A DNA stretch of 64,000 bases from the NCBI GenBank assembly GCA_034440635.1, contig JAOTON010001271.1, positions 930,001 to 994,000 of the forward strand, read 5' to 3'. The notes under the pieces were generated by a model. It was not told the origin of the DNA. It ran no database searches and saw nothing but the letters and a program-made list of their open reading frames with translations. Shown here in pieces: positions 9,060-20,974 of the stretch. The stretch is from Lepas anatifera (Eukaryota > Arthropoda > Thecostraca > Lepadidae). Within the stretch, counting starts at the first letter, position 1; each line of letters starts with the position of its first letter. Made by a program: the position numbers and the translations under genes.

Positions 9060-9895
9060 CACGCGCATTTACGGGGGGCGGGTGCTCGCCCCTCGGGTTG
9101 TGCGGAGAAAAAACGGCGGCGCGTAGCACCGCCGTACTTGGCATACCTTTTCTCTCATCATTCTTAAACTTTTTCCTTAAAAAATTTAAGGTTAGTTTAT
9201 CTGGGGTTAGGTCACCAGTACAGGTCAAATGACCTGAACTCAAAAAAAGTTTAAGATAGCATAAGTCGGAAGAGGGTGAACTTATCCGTTTGAAACTCAT
9301 ACCACGTACTGGGCCTATCGAGTTCATTAAAATATGTTCCGGTATTTTTGATATCGATGGCCTAAGGTCAGAGTACGAGCCATGGCCTCTCCATTGGAAA
9401 TATATGGGAAAAAATGTTTTAGCTGAATAAATTAGTAACGGATGGTGATAGAGCATTTATTTTAACTGCATTAGATGAGCTTTGTTTCTGCAGTTCTAAT
9501 GATATGCATTTTACCTAAATTGACCTTGACCTGACCTCAGGTCAAGTCAAATATTTGATTTGACCTAGCAAGGTCATATTATATATCATTCGGTTCGGCT
9601 TGCTGCGAGGATCCCAATGGTCTTAACTGCTTTGCTCTATCGTAACTTGTTCAGATGAAATGACCAAAAACCTTCATTTGCATATTACCCCTATGACGGT
9701 ATGTTTTGACCTCTAGTGACTTTAAATGCAGCCTGACAAAAATAATACCGATGTTTTTGATAGAGAAGTAGAGGGGCTACCCAGTGTTATTTGCCGTTTT
9801 TCGCTATCTAGCGTGGTTCTCGAGATCTTAGGGGAGGGCGGGTACCCGCCCAACCGTCAGAGAGAAGGTGGCTCAGACCCCGGTCAATGCGCGTG
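9060..9895 (+). mobile_element. Family A TTAA element, copy 2
   Basis: Same termini and internal order as the copy at 5191-6027, but more diverged (CACGCGCATTTACGGGG at the left, with indels inside). It is flanked by CTAA (9056-9059, decayed TTAA) and TTAA (9896-9899). The left target abuts the terminus of the element that hosts the RAG1-like transposon, so the two elements share one TTAA. Confidence 0.85.
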
Positions 9896-9899
9896 TTAA

Positions 9900-10250
9900 A
9901 CCATTAGTCCTTATTTCCAACAGAGAGGTCATGGCTAGCACCTGATCCTTGGTCATGGTATGAAAAACACAGAACAATATTTTGTAGTACTCATTAGGCC
10001 TAGTATGTGAAATGACTTTCGGATCCAAATATTAGCCCTGTTCTTACTTATACTATCTTAAACTTCTTTTAGAGATTTTGTGAGAATGCTAAAATGAGCA
10101 CCACCAGAATGCTTAATTTGCAATGATGACCTGACCGGAAGTTGAGAAAAGACCAGAAAAAGTATACCAAGTATGGCGGCGCGTATTTCTGCCGTTACTA
10201 TATCCATTAAAATCCTGAGAGAGTGGGTACCCAGTGCCGCTGTCAATGAG
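9900..10250 (-). mobile_element. Degenerate family A-related fragment
   Basis: In reverse complement it shows the late part of a family A element: the 'caacagagaggtcatggc' block, weak TGACCT motifs, and a remnant GC-rich end with 'ggcggcgcg' and GGGTACCC followed by a remnant of the GTCAATG terminus near 10236. No intact ends; an old, eroded copy. Confidence 0.5.
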
Positions 10251-11027
10251 GTTGCTTAGTCCGTTAATTCTCCCCGGAGTCATGACGCTAGAATTTTGGA
10301 GATGGTCTTAGACGTGTACACCAATATACAGTCATTTCAAAACTTCCCCGTGCTCTTGCAATGGGGAGGACTAGGATGTGGACTGAACTTAGGTCATATA
10401 CCAGTAAGAATAGAGTTGTATCCTCAGACACGCTCATAAAACACAAAGGGTTTCAGAGCACGCAGTTAAAATCAATAGAAGTAGAGCACGTTTCAAATTT
10501 TTGAGGCAAGGTTATTTAAGCTGGGCTTGTGATCTGACCTGATATGATCTTAGCTTGAAACAAAAAATTCATGTGTGAAAGTGAGATACAAATTGTACGC
10601 TATGATGATGCTCTACACTGCCGTCTGCTGCCCTCCTGGGTAAAATCTTAGTGGTAAAAAGTCCTCCATCCTGGCCAAGGTTAACACCCAAATGGAAGCA
10701 TGCAGCCTAACTTGTTATTTCTGGACCATACCATATGACCCCTGGAAGTTCTAAATCATTGGATTGTTTCTCCAGAGGTTCCATCCATCAATGTCGAAGA
10801 CCAGTTGAAATCGAGCGTTTTCTGAGAATGCTATTAGTGCGGTTTAATTGCTCAGTGGATGGGCCCCGAGGGAGTAGGGCCCCGAGAGTTATGTAGGGAT
10901 GGAGGTGAAAGATGGTAAGTGCAGCTGGTGAGATAACTCTCCCATCGACACCAAAGGCTGGAAATGAGTCTTGGGTTGAAGCGCGCCGGTACATGGGCTT
11001 GCGCCACTTTCGCCTGTACGGGGCATG
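10251..11027. other. Unassigned sequence
   Basis: Scattered TGACCT motifs near 10530-10550 suggest an eroded TTAA element, but no ends are visible. No credible coding region. Confidence 0.4.
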
Positions 11028-11784
11028 ATTACCCGCCCTCTCTCCTCAATGTCTCATCATGCTATCATGTTAGATAGCGAAAAACAAATGGCGGCATTGG
11101 ATGGTCCGTCTAGATATCCAGAGGAAAGGTTTGTTAAATTTTTGACCGGGTCACTTTTAAGGTCACTAAAGGTCAAAGGACCTAGAAATGCAATAGACAT
11201 TTTGTGTCATACATTTTGTGTCATAACTGCGGGCAGAGTAGAGCTATGAAAATATATGATTGCTATTAGAATCCTTTGTCGAGGCCGATTGAATTATATA
11301 TCATAGACCTTGTCAAATCGAATCCCAAAAAATTATCTGGCCCAATGTAAAGTCAAGGTTGAAATAAGTCATACCACATATAGAAAATTCAGGGGGAAGA
11401 ACAATACGTTGGCGTCAAGATAAATGCCCCATCACAATTCTCAGTGAAGCTATCGAACTTAGTCAATTTCCCGACGCAATTCCAACGGAAAAGTCATGGC
11501 TCTGACCTGACTTAGGTGTTTCTTAGATCGGGCCACTTGATATAGATTGGCGACCTGACCTGACATGACCTGGACCTAAAAAATTGTCAGAAGACTTCAG
11601 ACTTCATTTCACCTTGAACATATTCAACTAGGTCAATGAAACTCAGCTTTATGCATCTCATTATTGCCCCACACACCCCTACAGGAGCCTTTTTCTAACC
11701 CTCTTGGTTTTTAAGATCCCAGGGGGGGCACTTTAGGACCCCCTCCACTGGACGTTGACCCCAGACTCCTCTCCACTGCGCGTG
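11028..11784 (+). mobile_element. Eroded TTAA element with family D-type right end
   Basis: The right end reads CTCCACTGCGCGTG followed by TTAA (11785-11788), like the family D end at 55409-55425. The proposed left end, ACCCGCCCTCTC near 11029, and the following 'atagcgaaaaac' block resemble the start of the copy at 45305. TGACCT motifs occur throughout. The left boundary is uncertain. Confidence 0.5.
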
Positions 11785-11788
11785 TTAA

Positions 11789-12570
11789 GAATATTGCAGG
11801 CGAACCTGAACTATGTTCGCGGGATACTTCATCAGAATATTCAAAGCTCACGGTATGAATCAATGTCAAAGGGCCGCTGAGTCATGTTACCGTACCAGTC
11901 GGCTACAGGTCGACGATGCAGGTCGACGAGCCGGGTGATCCATGAAGAGTTAATGACAATGGTGGGACTAGCATTAATGCTTTTGCGAGGTTTTAGGCGC
12001 ATTGATTTTCAATGTTGTCCTTCGCTGGAGCCCATGTGCAAGGGAATAGGCGCCGCAAGTGGCTTAGGGGACTGGAGGCTGAGTACCACACCTGATGAAA
12101 GGGGGAACATCCCCCGAAATTGCGTTACTCAACGGCTGGTCAAAGCTTTTTTCCCGCTTTCCCTCCCGATTTCCTCAAACAGCGCAAGAACGAAGGAGTA
12201 CAGAATAAAGCGACTTACGGTACCATATTCACGAATAATTCTAAGCGCCTAGTAATTTTTACGGAGCAGGTTATGCCAGGTAACAGATCAATTCATGGTC
12301 ATACAGCCTGACCACAAAACTTAAAATACCAGTCCCCCTTCAACAGCAAGCGCAGATCACCGGATGTGACGTCACACCCCGTAGCATATAACATGGGAAA
12401 ATTAAATGATTAAATATCCAGACTTTTTTCACAAGGAGGCCCAGAATCGAAGATAAGATGCTTATTTATTGCATTTGGGATAAACTTGATTACCGTGTAT
12501 TCTCACAAATTCGTAAGTGGGCAGTGCCATTAGCAGGAGTTTGACACACCACCCAAATGTAAAGGAATTC
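11789..12570. other. Unassigned sequence
   Basis: No gene recognised. A weak resemblance at 12098-12235 to the repeat at 37516-37620 (a gggggg/cccccc palindrome, then 'cttacggtacc') suggests an old relative. A 12-bp palindrome with a CRE core, TGTGACGTCACA, lies near 12365. Confidence 0.4.
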
Positions 12571-12604
12571 CTCCACGCCCGTGTGACGTCACTTGGGCGT
12601 GGAG
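12571..12604. repeat. Hairpin around a TGACGTCA palindrome
   Basis: CTCCACGCCC (12571-12580) and GGGCGTGGAG (12595-12604) are perfect 10-bp arms. The loop holds the 8-bp palindrome TGACGTCA (12584-12591), a CRE/ATF consensus. It stands about 25 bp before a family A insertion. The function is unknown. Confidence 0.55.
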
Positions 12605-12628
12605 AAATCCCTTTGAACGTACCTTTAA

Positions 12629-13448
12629 CACGCGCATTGACGGGGGGGACGGGTACCCGCCCCCCTCTCGGGTTTTCGGAGGCAGTAGAAAAACAGCGGC
12701 GCGTAGCGCCCGCCGTGCTTGGTATACCTTTTCCCTCATCATTTTTACAATTTCTGTGAAAATTTTAAGGTTAGGTCATCTCAGGTCAGGTCACCAGTAC
12801 AGGTCAAGTGACCCAACCTCAAAAAGTTTAAGATAGCATAAGTCAGAGCAGGGTGAACTTATCCGATTGAAACTCATAACACATAATGGCCCCACCGAGT
12901 TCTCTAACATATGTTCCGGTATTTTTGATATCGATGACCTAAGGTCAGGTACGAGGCATTGGAAATACATGGGAAAAATGGTTTTTACGGGATAACTCGT
13001 AACGGATGGTGATAAAGCATTTATTTTAGCTGCATTAGACTCACCTGGGCTTTGCAGTTCTAATGATACGCATTTTATATAATTTGACCCTGACCTGACC
13101 TCAGGTCGGTCAATCCTTGATTTGACCTAGCAAGGTCAAATTATATATCATTCGATTCGGCTTGCTAAGAGGATTCATACAGTTCAAGTCGTTTTGCTCT
13201 ATCTTTACTTTTTCAGATGTAATGTTCAAACTGAATTTTACATGTTATCCCTATGACGGGCATGTTTTGACCTCTCGTGACCTTAAATGTGACCTGACAA
13301 AAAATGGTTCAAATGTTTTCGATGGAGTGGATGGGCGCCCAACGCCGTTTACCGTTTTTCGCTACCTACCGTGGTTCTCGAGATCTTAGGGGAGGCGGGT
13401 ACCCGCCTCGTCAATGCGAAGGTGGCTCAGACCCCGTCAATGCGCGTG
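12629..13448 (+). mobile_element. Family A TTAA element, copy 3 (820 bp)
   Basis: The left terminus begins CACGCGCATTGACGGGGG and the right ends in its complement, with TTAA at 12625-12628 and 13449-13452. The order of palindromes and AGGTCA blocks follows the 837-bp copy, with small deletions (for example after 'ggtacgaggca', where 'tgacctctcc' is lost). Confidence 0.9.
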
Positions 13449-13452
13449 TTAA

Positions 13453-13919
13453 GTAAATGTATCTTATTGAAATACGAGTTTGAAGCGGCGCCAAATTAGC
13501 ATCTGCCCACCGATGAATTCCAAACTTTCATAATGTGATGAGGTCATTGGGACCTAAAAATTTGTTGTGACTGAAGTTTTGGATTAATAGTCCAAAGTGG
13601 GGTTATTTTTTCACACCCTCACAAGTCTATGCAACTAATAAAACATATATTTTGTTCAGTAAAGAACGGATAGATAAAACTGAAAATGTTTACATACGAT
13701 GTATTCTTAGCACGTTTTTGGCCATCGAGCCAAGTGTTTGAGCATCTTGCTTGTCTGACGCCACCTCGGCAGACTACGATTCTTTTGCCAATAAGTTCGC
13801 ACTGAACTTAATTAGAGCTTCCATTTTGATGTCACTGTGCTGGCATAGGAATCATCTAATGTGTAGCATCACCATATAAGGTTAAAATGTGACCCTAATC
13901 TGGTTTGAGGTCAATCTAT
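13453..13919. other. Unassigned sequence
   Basis: AT-rich; no element ends or coding signal recognised. It may include 5' sequence of the LINE relic that follows. Confidence 0.4.
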
Positions 13920-15080
13920 TTTCACCATTTGATTTAGCACAGTCATATCCGTGCGTCTTGTCTGCAGCGCCCTGGAATCTGTTGGACGGAATGGATGTTG
14001 ACGAGGCTGTGCCAATGTTTTATGCACTCGTTGACGCTGCCATCCGTGATCATGTCCCTTTGGTTGTTCCTAAACAGCGTTTTCCACCTTGGTTCAACGC
14101 CGAAATCAGACAGGCTTTGCGTTTGAAAAAGGCAGCTTTTGAGCGAATGAAACGTCATCCTAATGATGAACGTGTAAAGACGATATTTGTGCAAAGGCGC
14201 GCTGAATTTAAAGACTTGTCTAGTCATGGCTATTCAGAGTACTTGCAACGACTTATTTGAGATTTTAGGGACAATCCAAAGCGCCTTTAGACATTTTTAA
14301 AGAGTTTTAAGCAGACAAAGGGAGTTGGAGTGCTTGAAAGCAATGGTATGCAGGTTTCCGATGACGTGTGCAGAGCCAACCTTTTGAATCGCACTTTTGC
14401 GGGAAAGTTTTCCGATCCCGATGTCGTGAATTTTCCAGACATACCCTTCACTATCGATGATCGATTAGAAATGTTTACTGTGACGGAGGAGTCTGTTCGT
14501 CGCGCGCTAGAGGACTTGGTAACAAGCAAGGCCTGCGGTCCGGATGGGCTTAGTGCCCGTGTGCTCAAAGAATGTGCTGCAGAATTGGCCAACCCCTTGT
14601 GCAAGATATTCAGGATGTCCCTAGCTGGTGGCATATTTCCTGAGAAATGGGCAGAAGCAAACATTGTTTCCATTTTCAAAAGGTGCTCACGCAAAAATCC
14701 CGAAAATTATCGGTCCGTTTCTCTGCTGCCCCTCTGTGCCAAGACATTTGAGAAAATTGTTTGCGACCAAATCTACCAGCACGTTCGGCCATATCTATCC
14801 CAACATCAACACGGATTCATTCCAAAAAGATCATGTGAAACCAATCTTGCGTCCTTTTTATCGCACGGGTGGAAGGCCATTTCAGAAGGCAGCCAACTTG
14901 ATACTGTTTACACGGATTTTTCCAGTGCTTTCCAGAGTGTCAACCATCGCCTTTTGTTATATAAGTTGCAATGTATGTACGGTGTCAGCGGTCAAGCGTT
15001 GAATTGGTTGACATCATATTTTGATAGGCGAAAGCAGAGAGTGGTTTTAAACGGAAAGGTGTCAGACAGAGGTGCAGAAA
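13920..15080 (+). pseudogene. LINE relic A: end of endonuclease linker plus N-terminal half of reverse transcriptase
   Basis: One frame (frame 2) runs through two nonsense codons, TGA at 14258 and TAG near 14288. It gives first the linker typical of jockey/RTE-like ORF2 (HVPLVVPKQRFPPWFN), then reverse transcriptase: ACGPDGLSARVLKE, PENYRSVSLLPLCAKTFEKIV, HQHGFIPKRS, YTDFSSAFQSVNH and WLTSYFDRRKQR. The coding match stops near 15070 before the catalytic (F/Y)xDD block. The element would copy its RNA at a nicked target. The endonuclease proper is missing at the 5' side and the catalytic palm at the 3' side, so it is dead. Confidence 0.8.
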
Positions 15081-15109
15081 CTTGCCAACTCGGCTACTGG
15101 GGTTTGTGA

Positions 15110-16945
15110 CACATTTATAAAAATTGAGGTGCATAAGTGTGACAAAATAGCGATCGTGCGTATGGTTCAAATCAAACCGCATATTTTCGAAATACAGAAT
15201 GAAGCGTGTAGCGATACATTTAATTTAGCAACCCTGTTCTTCAATTGCACAGCGTACCATCGTGATACAATATTGGTACTGTGTTCGTTTCTACTAAAAC
15301 GAGGGACCCCGCTGCAGAAAACCCGGAAACCGCTGTCACAGTTGCCGATTTTAACATGCAGCCAATGGTGCCGATTGTTAGTAGTTGCCGAAAGTTGCCG
15401 CCTAGATGCCTGAAATGTGACGTCAATTTTTCGAAATACATGATTGTGGGCTATTTAAGGCATTAAAGATAACGCAAATACGTTACCAAGTATTTCTCTG
15501 TCCATTTTGTCAGGTTAAATCATATTTAAAGTTTGAGTCTCTTCGATTTAGCGGTCCTATTTCTTTGAATTTAGTATTAAGTACGCCTAAAGCTACTAAG
15601 AAAGTACTAAATGAGTGAAAGAAATAAACATAGCTGGGCAGCATTCTACCTAAACTACGCAACAGCGACAAAATAAGTTCGTAATGTTTATTTGATGTAG
15701 AGCCTGCCAAAAAATGTACACAGGTGGGAAGCCACTTTTTAGGGCATATTTTTGGGGTATATCTGAGATAAGTGCGGCTAAAACTGGCTGGAATAAATAG
15801 TGTGCCCATTGCTAATCTAAGATGAATGTAGGCTACTTTGGGACTGATGCACTTTAACATATTGTGGTTTTTCATTCCTTAGCTTGCTTGTGCCTAACCT
15901 TATTTGTGCCCTAGATCAAGATTGGTTAGGTAGATTTGGAGCTGGAGGAAGTTGGGAGAGTTGGCGCCAGCAACAGACTGGCAACAACAGTAATTCAGGT
16001 GGATTTCATGATCAAATTATCATGTCAATATTGTACAGATGGCAAATGTGTGCCAATGCAGTCCTCCACAAAGTGTTAAGACACACACTAACATGCACTG
16101 GAGGGGGCCTAGTAGACCCCCTTCTCATCTCAGGAAATCGCAGAAAATCTCAGAAAGAAAGAGACTTTGAAAAACGCTGGTTGGGGTGTGTTGCTTACTA
16201 CCAGTGGTGGTAAGCAACACACAGGACCCGAACTGCATGGAGTTAAAGCAGGACTTTGACTACACTGGATCTTTCTTTGGTATGAGACTTCAATACCTCT
16301 GTAGGTACCTATTAGGCCAATAGACATAATTTTACATCTGTGCAGGGTAGTTGCCTCGAGTTTTTACTGCAGAAGGAATGAACAGGCAGGTGATAATCAG
16401 GTGTTGGGGGAAAATTTTAAGCATTTGATCTGTCTATAAAAGTGCTACCTAAGGTCCACTTTACCAACACATTTAGGTAGATCCAAATCCTATGTTGACA
16501 TTGACATTTTTGTCCCTTTTGTTGATATGTGAGATGAAGTTCAGTGGGGGGGAAGCTGTGATCAGGGTTCCCAATTGTGTGTAGTGCACGCTCCCATTCA
16601 TAGATTAGTTCCCAATAATAATTATTTTCATGATAATTGCCACATTTAATCATGGGGAAATATACCATAATTGGAAACACTCCTTCCAAAATGGAAACTT
16701 TTTCAAAAGGGAAATGCATGTCATGGGAAACTGCAGCGAGTTGCCAATAAAGTTATGATCCCAATACTGGAAACAATGATCCATAATTGGAAATTTTCCT
16801 TCAATACATAAACATGATCTAAAAATGAAAACACAGTTTAATACTTTCATGCAGTAATGGCTTGGTGCTTGAACCTTGTCTGTTGCAAAAGTAAGAGACA
16901 GGTAGATGACATTCGCATATTGGAAATAGTATTCAGTATACAATT
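15110..16945. other. Unassigned 1.8 kb between two LINE relics
   Basis: No gene recognised. At 16088-16135 'gcactggagggggcc' and following bases match the end of a family D TTAA element, probably a fragment. A strong hairpin is annotated separately at 16186-16222. Confidence 0.45.
16186..16222. repeat. 17-bp hairpin with 3-base loop
   Basis: Arms 16186-16202 (GTGTGTTGCTTACTACC) and 16206-16222 pair with one mismatch. Such a tight stem would form readily in single-stranded DNA or RNA. No flanking duplication that would define an element was seen. Confidence 0.6.
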
Positions 16946-16953
16946 ATAATTTC

Positions 16954-18151
16954 CGTTTTGTGACAGGAGGCTACATCGCATTGAGTTTGTGACAGCCAGA
17001 ACTTCACCTCTGGTGTCAGAATGGGAACCAGTGATCTCAGGCACACCAGAGGGAGGACATATGTCCCCATTGCTTTTTTCTCTCTTTGTGAACGATTTGC
17101 CACGTTTAGTTAAAACAAACTGCCTACTTTTTGCGGATGACCTCAAAATTTTCCACAGAATCAAATCTCAACAGGACATCCTGGCATTACAAACAGATCT
17201 AGACTCAGTGACCCGGTGGGTGGCAGACTGGAAATTAAAATTGAATACCTCAAAGTGCAAAAGCTTCAAAATTACACTTAAGCAAAACCCTATTGATTCA
17301 GCTTATAAAATCCATGACACAGTTCTTGAAAACGTGACCACAATCCGCGATCTAGGAGTAATTCTCGACCAAAAGCTCACATTTTTGAATCACATTGATA
17401 CCACGGTTTCTAAGGCCAACAGGGTACTCGGGTTACTCATTCGATCCTTGCAGTCTGCTTCTCCCCGTAATAAGATTGATACACACGCCGTAATATCCGC
17501 CTTTAATGCAAACATTCGCTCCATATTAGAATATTTTTCCGTAATCTGGGCGGGAGCGGCAAAGTGTCATCTCGTTCGCATTGAGAGAGCTCAGCACAGG
17601 TTTCTCATGTGGCTTTCAAACCATACTATACCAGCCTACCCATCTCTCGAATATAATCAGTTGATGATGTTTTACGGTGTTCGATCACTGCAGGCAAGGC
17701 GCGATCAATTTGACATTTTATTTATACACAAGATTTTTAAAGGTCTCATCTCATTTATTTACCTCTTAGAATGTTTCTCATTGCGTGTACAACCGAGGCT
17801 GACGAGAAATTGTGTTGTCTTCCACGTACCATTTGGCAGGGTAAATACTGTGAAGTCTGGCCTGTTCGTGCGAGCTCCTCTCATTGCTAATGATTTTCTG
17901 ACATTTTCACCGAGGAGCGACATGCTAGTGGATCCAATCGGCAGATTAAAAAAGGAGATTTCTGTGTATACGGCGACCCGATTAGTGCTTCTTTGAAGGT
18001 GTGTCTGTGCTTGTTTTTGTTTTAACCATACGACGTTTTAATTGTGACCATGTATTGTATGTATTTTAGGTTTATTTTTATCCTGACTTCGCCTATAATT
18101 GGGTTACTTTCATAAATACCTGTTGGCGATTATAAATACAAGATACAAGAA
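16954..18151 (+). pseudogene. LINE relic B: 5'-truncated insertion, C-terminal reverse transcriptase
   Basis: An open frame from about 16960 to the stop at 17996 gives TPEGGHMSPLLFSLFVNDLP, the catalytic FADD (17130-17141), then the thumb and C-terminal region with NTSKC, ATIRDLGV-type and ILEY motifs of jockey-like ORF2. A 3' tail follows with a short repeat, ATACAAG twice. A candidate 8-bp target duplication, ATAATTTC (16946-16953 and 18152-18159), brackets it, as expected for a 5'-truncated LINE copy. The frame has no stop over about 335 codons, so the insertion is rather young. It overlaps relic A in domain coverage by about a dozen residues with different sequence, so the two are separate elements. 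Confidence 0.82.
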
Positions 18152-18159
18152 ATAATTTC

Positions 18160-18870
18160 ATCCTTTAGGATGGAAGGATGACAATGATGCCTAGACATTT
18201 CCTCCAGTGTTGCTCATTTAAAAAAAACGAAGGTGACAATCTGCAATGCCCTGTTGTAACGGTTCATCCATTAATTACATAACTTAAATTTTGTGATTTT
18301 AACCCCCCACTCCCCCAAGTAACGTTTTAAAACTGTGGCTGACTCCTCCTACCTCCCAGAGGTAGAAAAATCTACCGACTCGCCAGCAATGTTGGTGACA
18401 AAAGTAGATCACGTTAGTGACAAAATAGGCAGGATTGTGCACAACTCAGCGTTAAAAAATGACACCCAGTCCACCAATACAGTATTTAAGATTTAAAAGG
18501 AAACAGAGGGTCTGAAAAATAATATCATTTTGGCGTCAAGGCTCGATATTCTTGGTCACACAAGCTTGATTTGAAATTCGGTTGGTGACATTTAGATACT
18601 TTTCCTGGCCTCTGTTACCCTCTATCCCGCTTGCATACATGGTTTGTGGACGGAACCAAAGTCTATGGAAGTTGTTTCGTCTTATAGTGACCTCAACGTT
18701 GATTAAACCTAACAATAATTGGTATAAATGCTGTTTGTTTGTCAAGAGCTTTTGAGTGTCGTCCGTAACTTTGCTATAGCTATTCCAGAAAGGGAGATAG
18801 GCATTGACGAAATTCGTTAAATATTTCGTTCAATAATCCAGCCGATGGCGATGGTTTTCAAAACGAGCAG
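18160..18870. other. Unassigned sequence
   Basis: No gene, element end or strong repeat recognised. Confidence 0.4.
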
Positions 18871-18880
18871 GGGAAACGGG

Positions 18881-19290
18881 GGTAACACCGCCATGTGGGG
18901 AACCCCGCCATACCCCTAGCGGTGTGGTTACTGGCTGTACACAACGTTTGGCACCATTTCTCAGTCAGAGTTTAGCGGCGAATGAGCGTTCGCCCGTTGC
19001 AACATGAATCTTGATACGTTTCAGATACTTAGAGGCATATTTTGAAAAAAGGATCATCTTTTATAGAAATTTCCCTGTCATTAAACAATGCCGGAAGTTA
19101 TTCAGTGATCTAACCTTAGTAATTTCTCTTTTTTCTCGGAGCGTTATAGCTTTTGTTCTGACTTTGTCGCACCAGGTCGCCATAACAGTCCTACTTTTCC
19201 TGCGGTAGTGGTGATTGTCGTTCACTGTCGATGCGGGTAACACCGCAATCCCGTGGCGGTGTTACCCCAAGGGGTGGCGGTGCTACCGCA
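18881..19290. repeat. Region bounded by GGTAACACCGC hairpins
   Basis: GGTAACACCGC (18881-18891) is followed by GCGGTGTGGTTAC (18919-18931). About 350 bp on, GGGTAACACCGC (19235-19246) pairs perfectly with GCGGTGTTACCC (19256-19267), and a third degenerate arm lies near 19276-19289. The two hairpins look like related ends of a roughly 400-bp foldback element. Boundaries and class are unknown. Confidence 0.5.
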
Positions 19291-19299
19291 TTGGATGTC

Positions 19300-19680
19300 G
19301 GGGGCTCATTTGCTTTTATAAACATTTGAATGGTTCCAGCTGTCATGCAAGCAACTCAGAAATACCGAAATAGCCTAAACCTAAAGCGGGGGTAGTGTTT
19401 GCCGTGCGCAAAAATGAAGTGCAGTTCCAACTAGGGTTTTGGATTGGCTGCGCTGTTCTTGACATTACCATCTGCGTTTGGGTGTATGCTGGAAGTAAAA
19501 CTTGATTTCAATTTTTTGTCGTTTATTTTTACCGAGAAAGCGTGTTCTGTTTCAGACCACCGAATCAGCATGTGAGATCACAATGGCTCTGAAGTAAGCA
19601 TATAAAAACTACTCGAGGTGCGCTTGGAGCTCGGAATGTGTGACCAACCCTATAAAAACAGTTGGGGAAAGTGGATGTCC
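19300..19680. other. Unassigned sequence
   Basis: No recognisable feature before the (AT)n tract at 19691. Confidence 0.4.
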
Positions 19681-19686
19681 ATAGAG

Positions 19687-19690
<4 letters not shown>

Positions 19691-19740
<50 letters not shown>

Positions 19741-20700
19741 ACAGGCAGGGTGAGAATGGCATTCTGCATGCCTGGCATTCTGCGATTGCCAGCCGTTTGG
19801 ATTCTGCGAATGCCTGGGCAATCTGCAATGCCTGGCAATCTGCGATTGCAGCGTCTGGGCATTCTGAAGATGCCTAGGCATTCTCGAATGCCTAAAATTT
19901 CAGGCATTCTTCAACTGCCTAACACAATTTGCTCAGATAAGCATCCCATCGAGCAGTTATTTGCTACCAAACAATCTTTTTCATCTCGTCAGTGTTCCAA
20001 ACACTCCACAGGCCAGGAATCGCTTTATGGAGCCTGTGTTTCTCGTTGCCGTTTCCAAAATACATAGGCTTTGTGACTACTTCTTTGATCGATACACCTT
20101 CGTAGTTTGATTTAAACTGATCAGTTCACCGCTGGTGGGTCCGATTAGACCTCCTTTGGTTTTCCGCAAATGTTTCCGAGTCATTTAGTGGAGCCTCGTC
20201 ACTTTGCCCACCTCTAGAGTATTGGCTCCACAACGTATGACCAAATTGGCTAGGGCGGCCGGTCACCAGTTTTTAAGATGTTATTTAGGATGATTATAGT
20301 ATTCCAAATGGGCGGACAAAACCAGGGTGTAATTTGGTTCTGAAGAACTTGATCAAGTTTATAAGTGTATATTATTTGTTAATTAAAGTTTATATTATCC
20401 GAAACCTCTTGAAAGAACAAATCGGCATGCTGGCATCCATTGTGAGGTCGGTCATAAAGGTCACCAAGGTCATGGTATTGTAGTTGTTAATGTCTTACTT
20501 TTGAACAAGATATGATACATCAATAAATTTGGCATCATAGTGACGAGCATGACGCAGGAGTCAGTGATGTGCAGCATATTTCTTAAGGTCATTAATTGGC
20601 CTTGACCTGGGTCATTTTGTTAACCTTGCCTGAGACCGGTCGCGGTGCTCGAACGCGGTCTTCGACACCCTTTCACGGATCCCATAGGTTGGGTCTGGCC
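19691..20700 (+). repeat. Left arm of a ~0.9-kb inverted repeat pair, capped by (AT)n
   Basis: It starts with a 48-bp (AT)n tract (19691-19738), then a short-period region of GATGCC/GCATTC motifs, then complex sequence. In reverse complement it matches 21640-22499 through many ordered blocks, including 'ccgattagacctcc', 'gattatagtattccaaa' and 'ttggcatcatagtgacgagcatg' cut at 20 bases or fewer. A family C TTAA element (20624-20970) was inserted into this arm, so the arm may continue past 20974. No coding domain was recognised. Confidence 0.7.
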
Positions 20701-20970
20701 TTTTCCTATCAAATGTCTTTACCGATCTCATAGCTCTATTGCATGGTTATACCCCGTTTGTTGGCACTGCATATTTGAGTGAAATGGCCTATCGTGAGTA
20801 ACTTGCCTCTGAGGTCAACCATTGACCTGAGGCGTAAACATGAGTATTTCTTACTGAATTCACGCGAGCTTTCTATGCACTTCGCATTTGCGCTAACTGT
20901 TATATGTTCGGTTGAGGGGTCATCGATGGCACCGGTGGGCGAGGTTGGCGCCGGACCCCGGTGGGGCGGG
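20624..20970 (+). mobile_element. Family C TTAA element, 347-bp deletion derivative
   Basis: Flanked by TTAA at 20620-20623 and 20971-20974. The right end reads GTGGGGCGGG, and the preceding 'catcgatggc' and 'gcgagctttctat' blocks match the right third of the full copy at 46749-47770. Most of the left two thirds is missing. It lies inside the left arm of the inverted repeat pair. Confidence 0.75.
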
Positions 20971-20974
20971 TTAA

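Noticed and set aside
13920..17996. One LINE gene split by a 1.9-kb insertion
   Set aside because: The two parts overlap in domain coverage with different sequence, so they are separate copies.
19618..20067. Open frame with IYIYIY stretch
   Set aside because: The dipeptide run is the (AT)n microsatellite.
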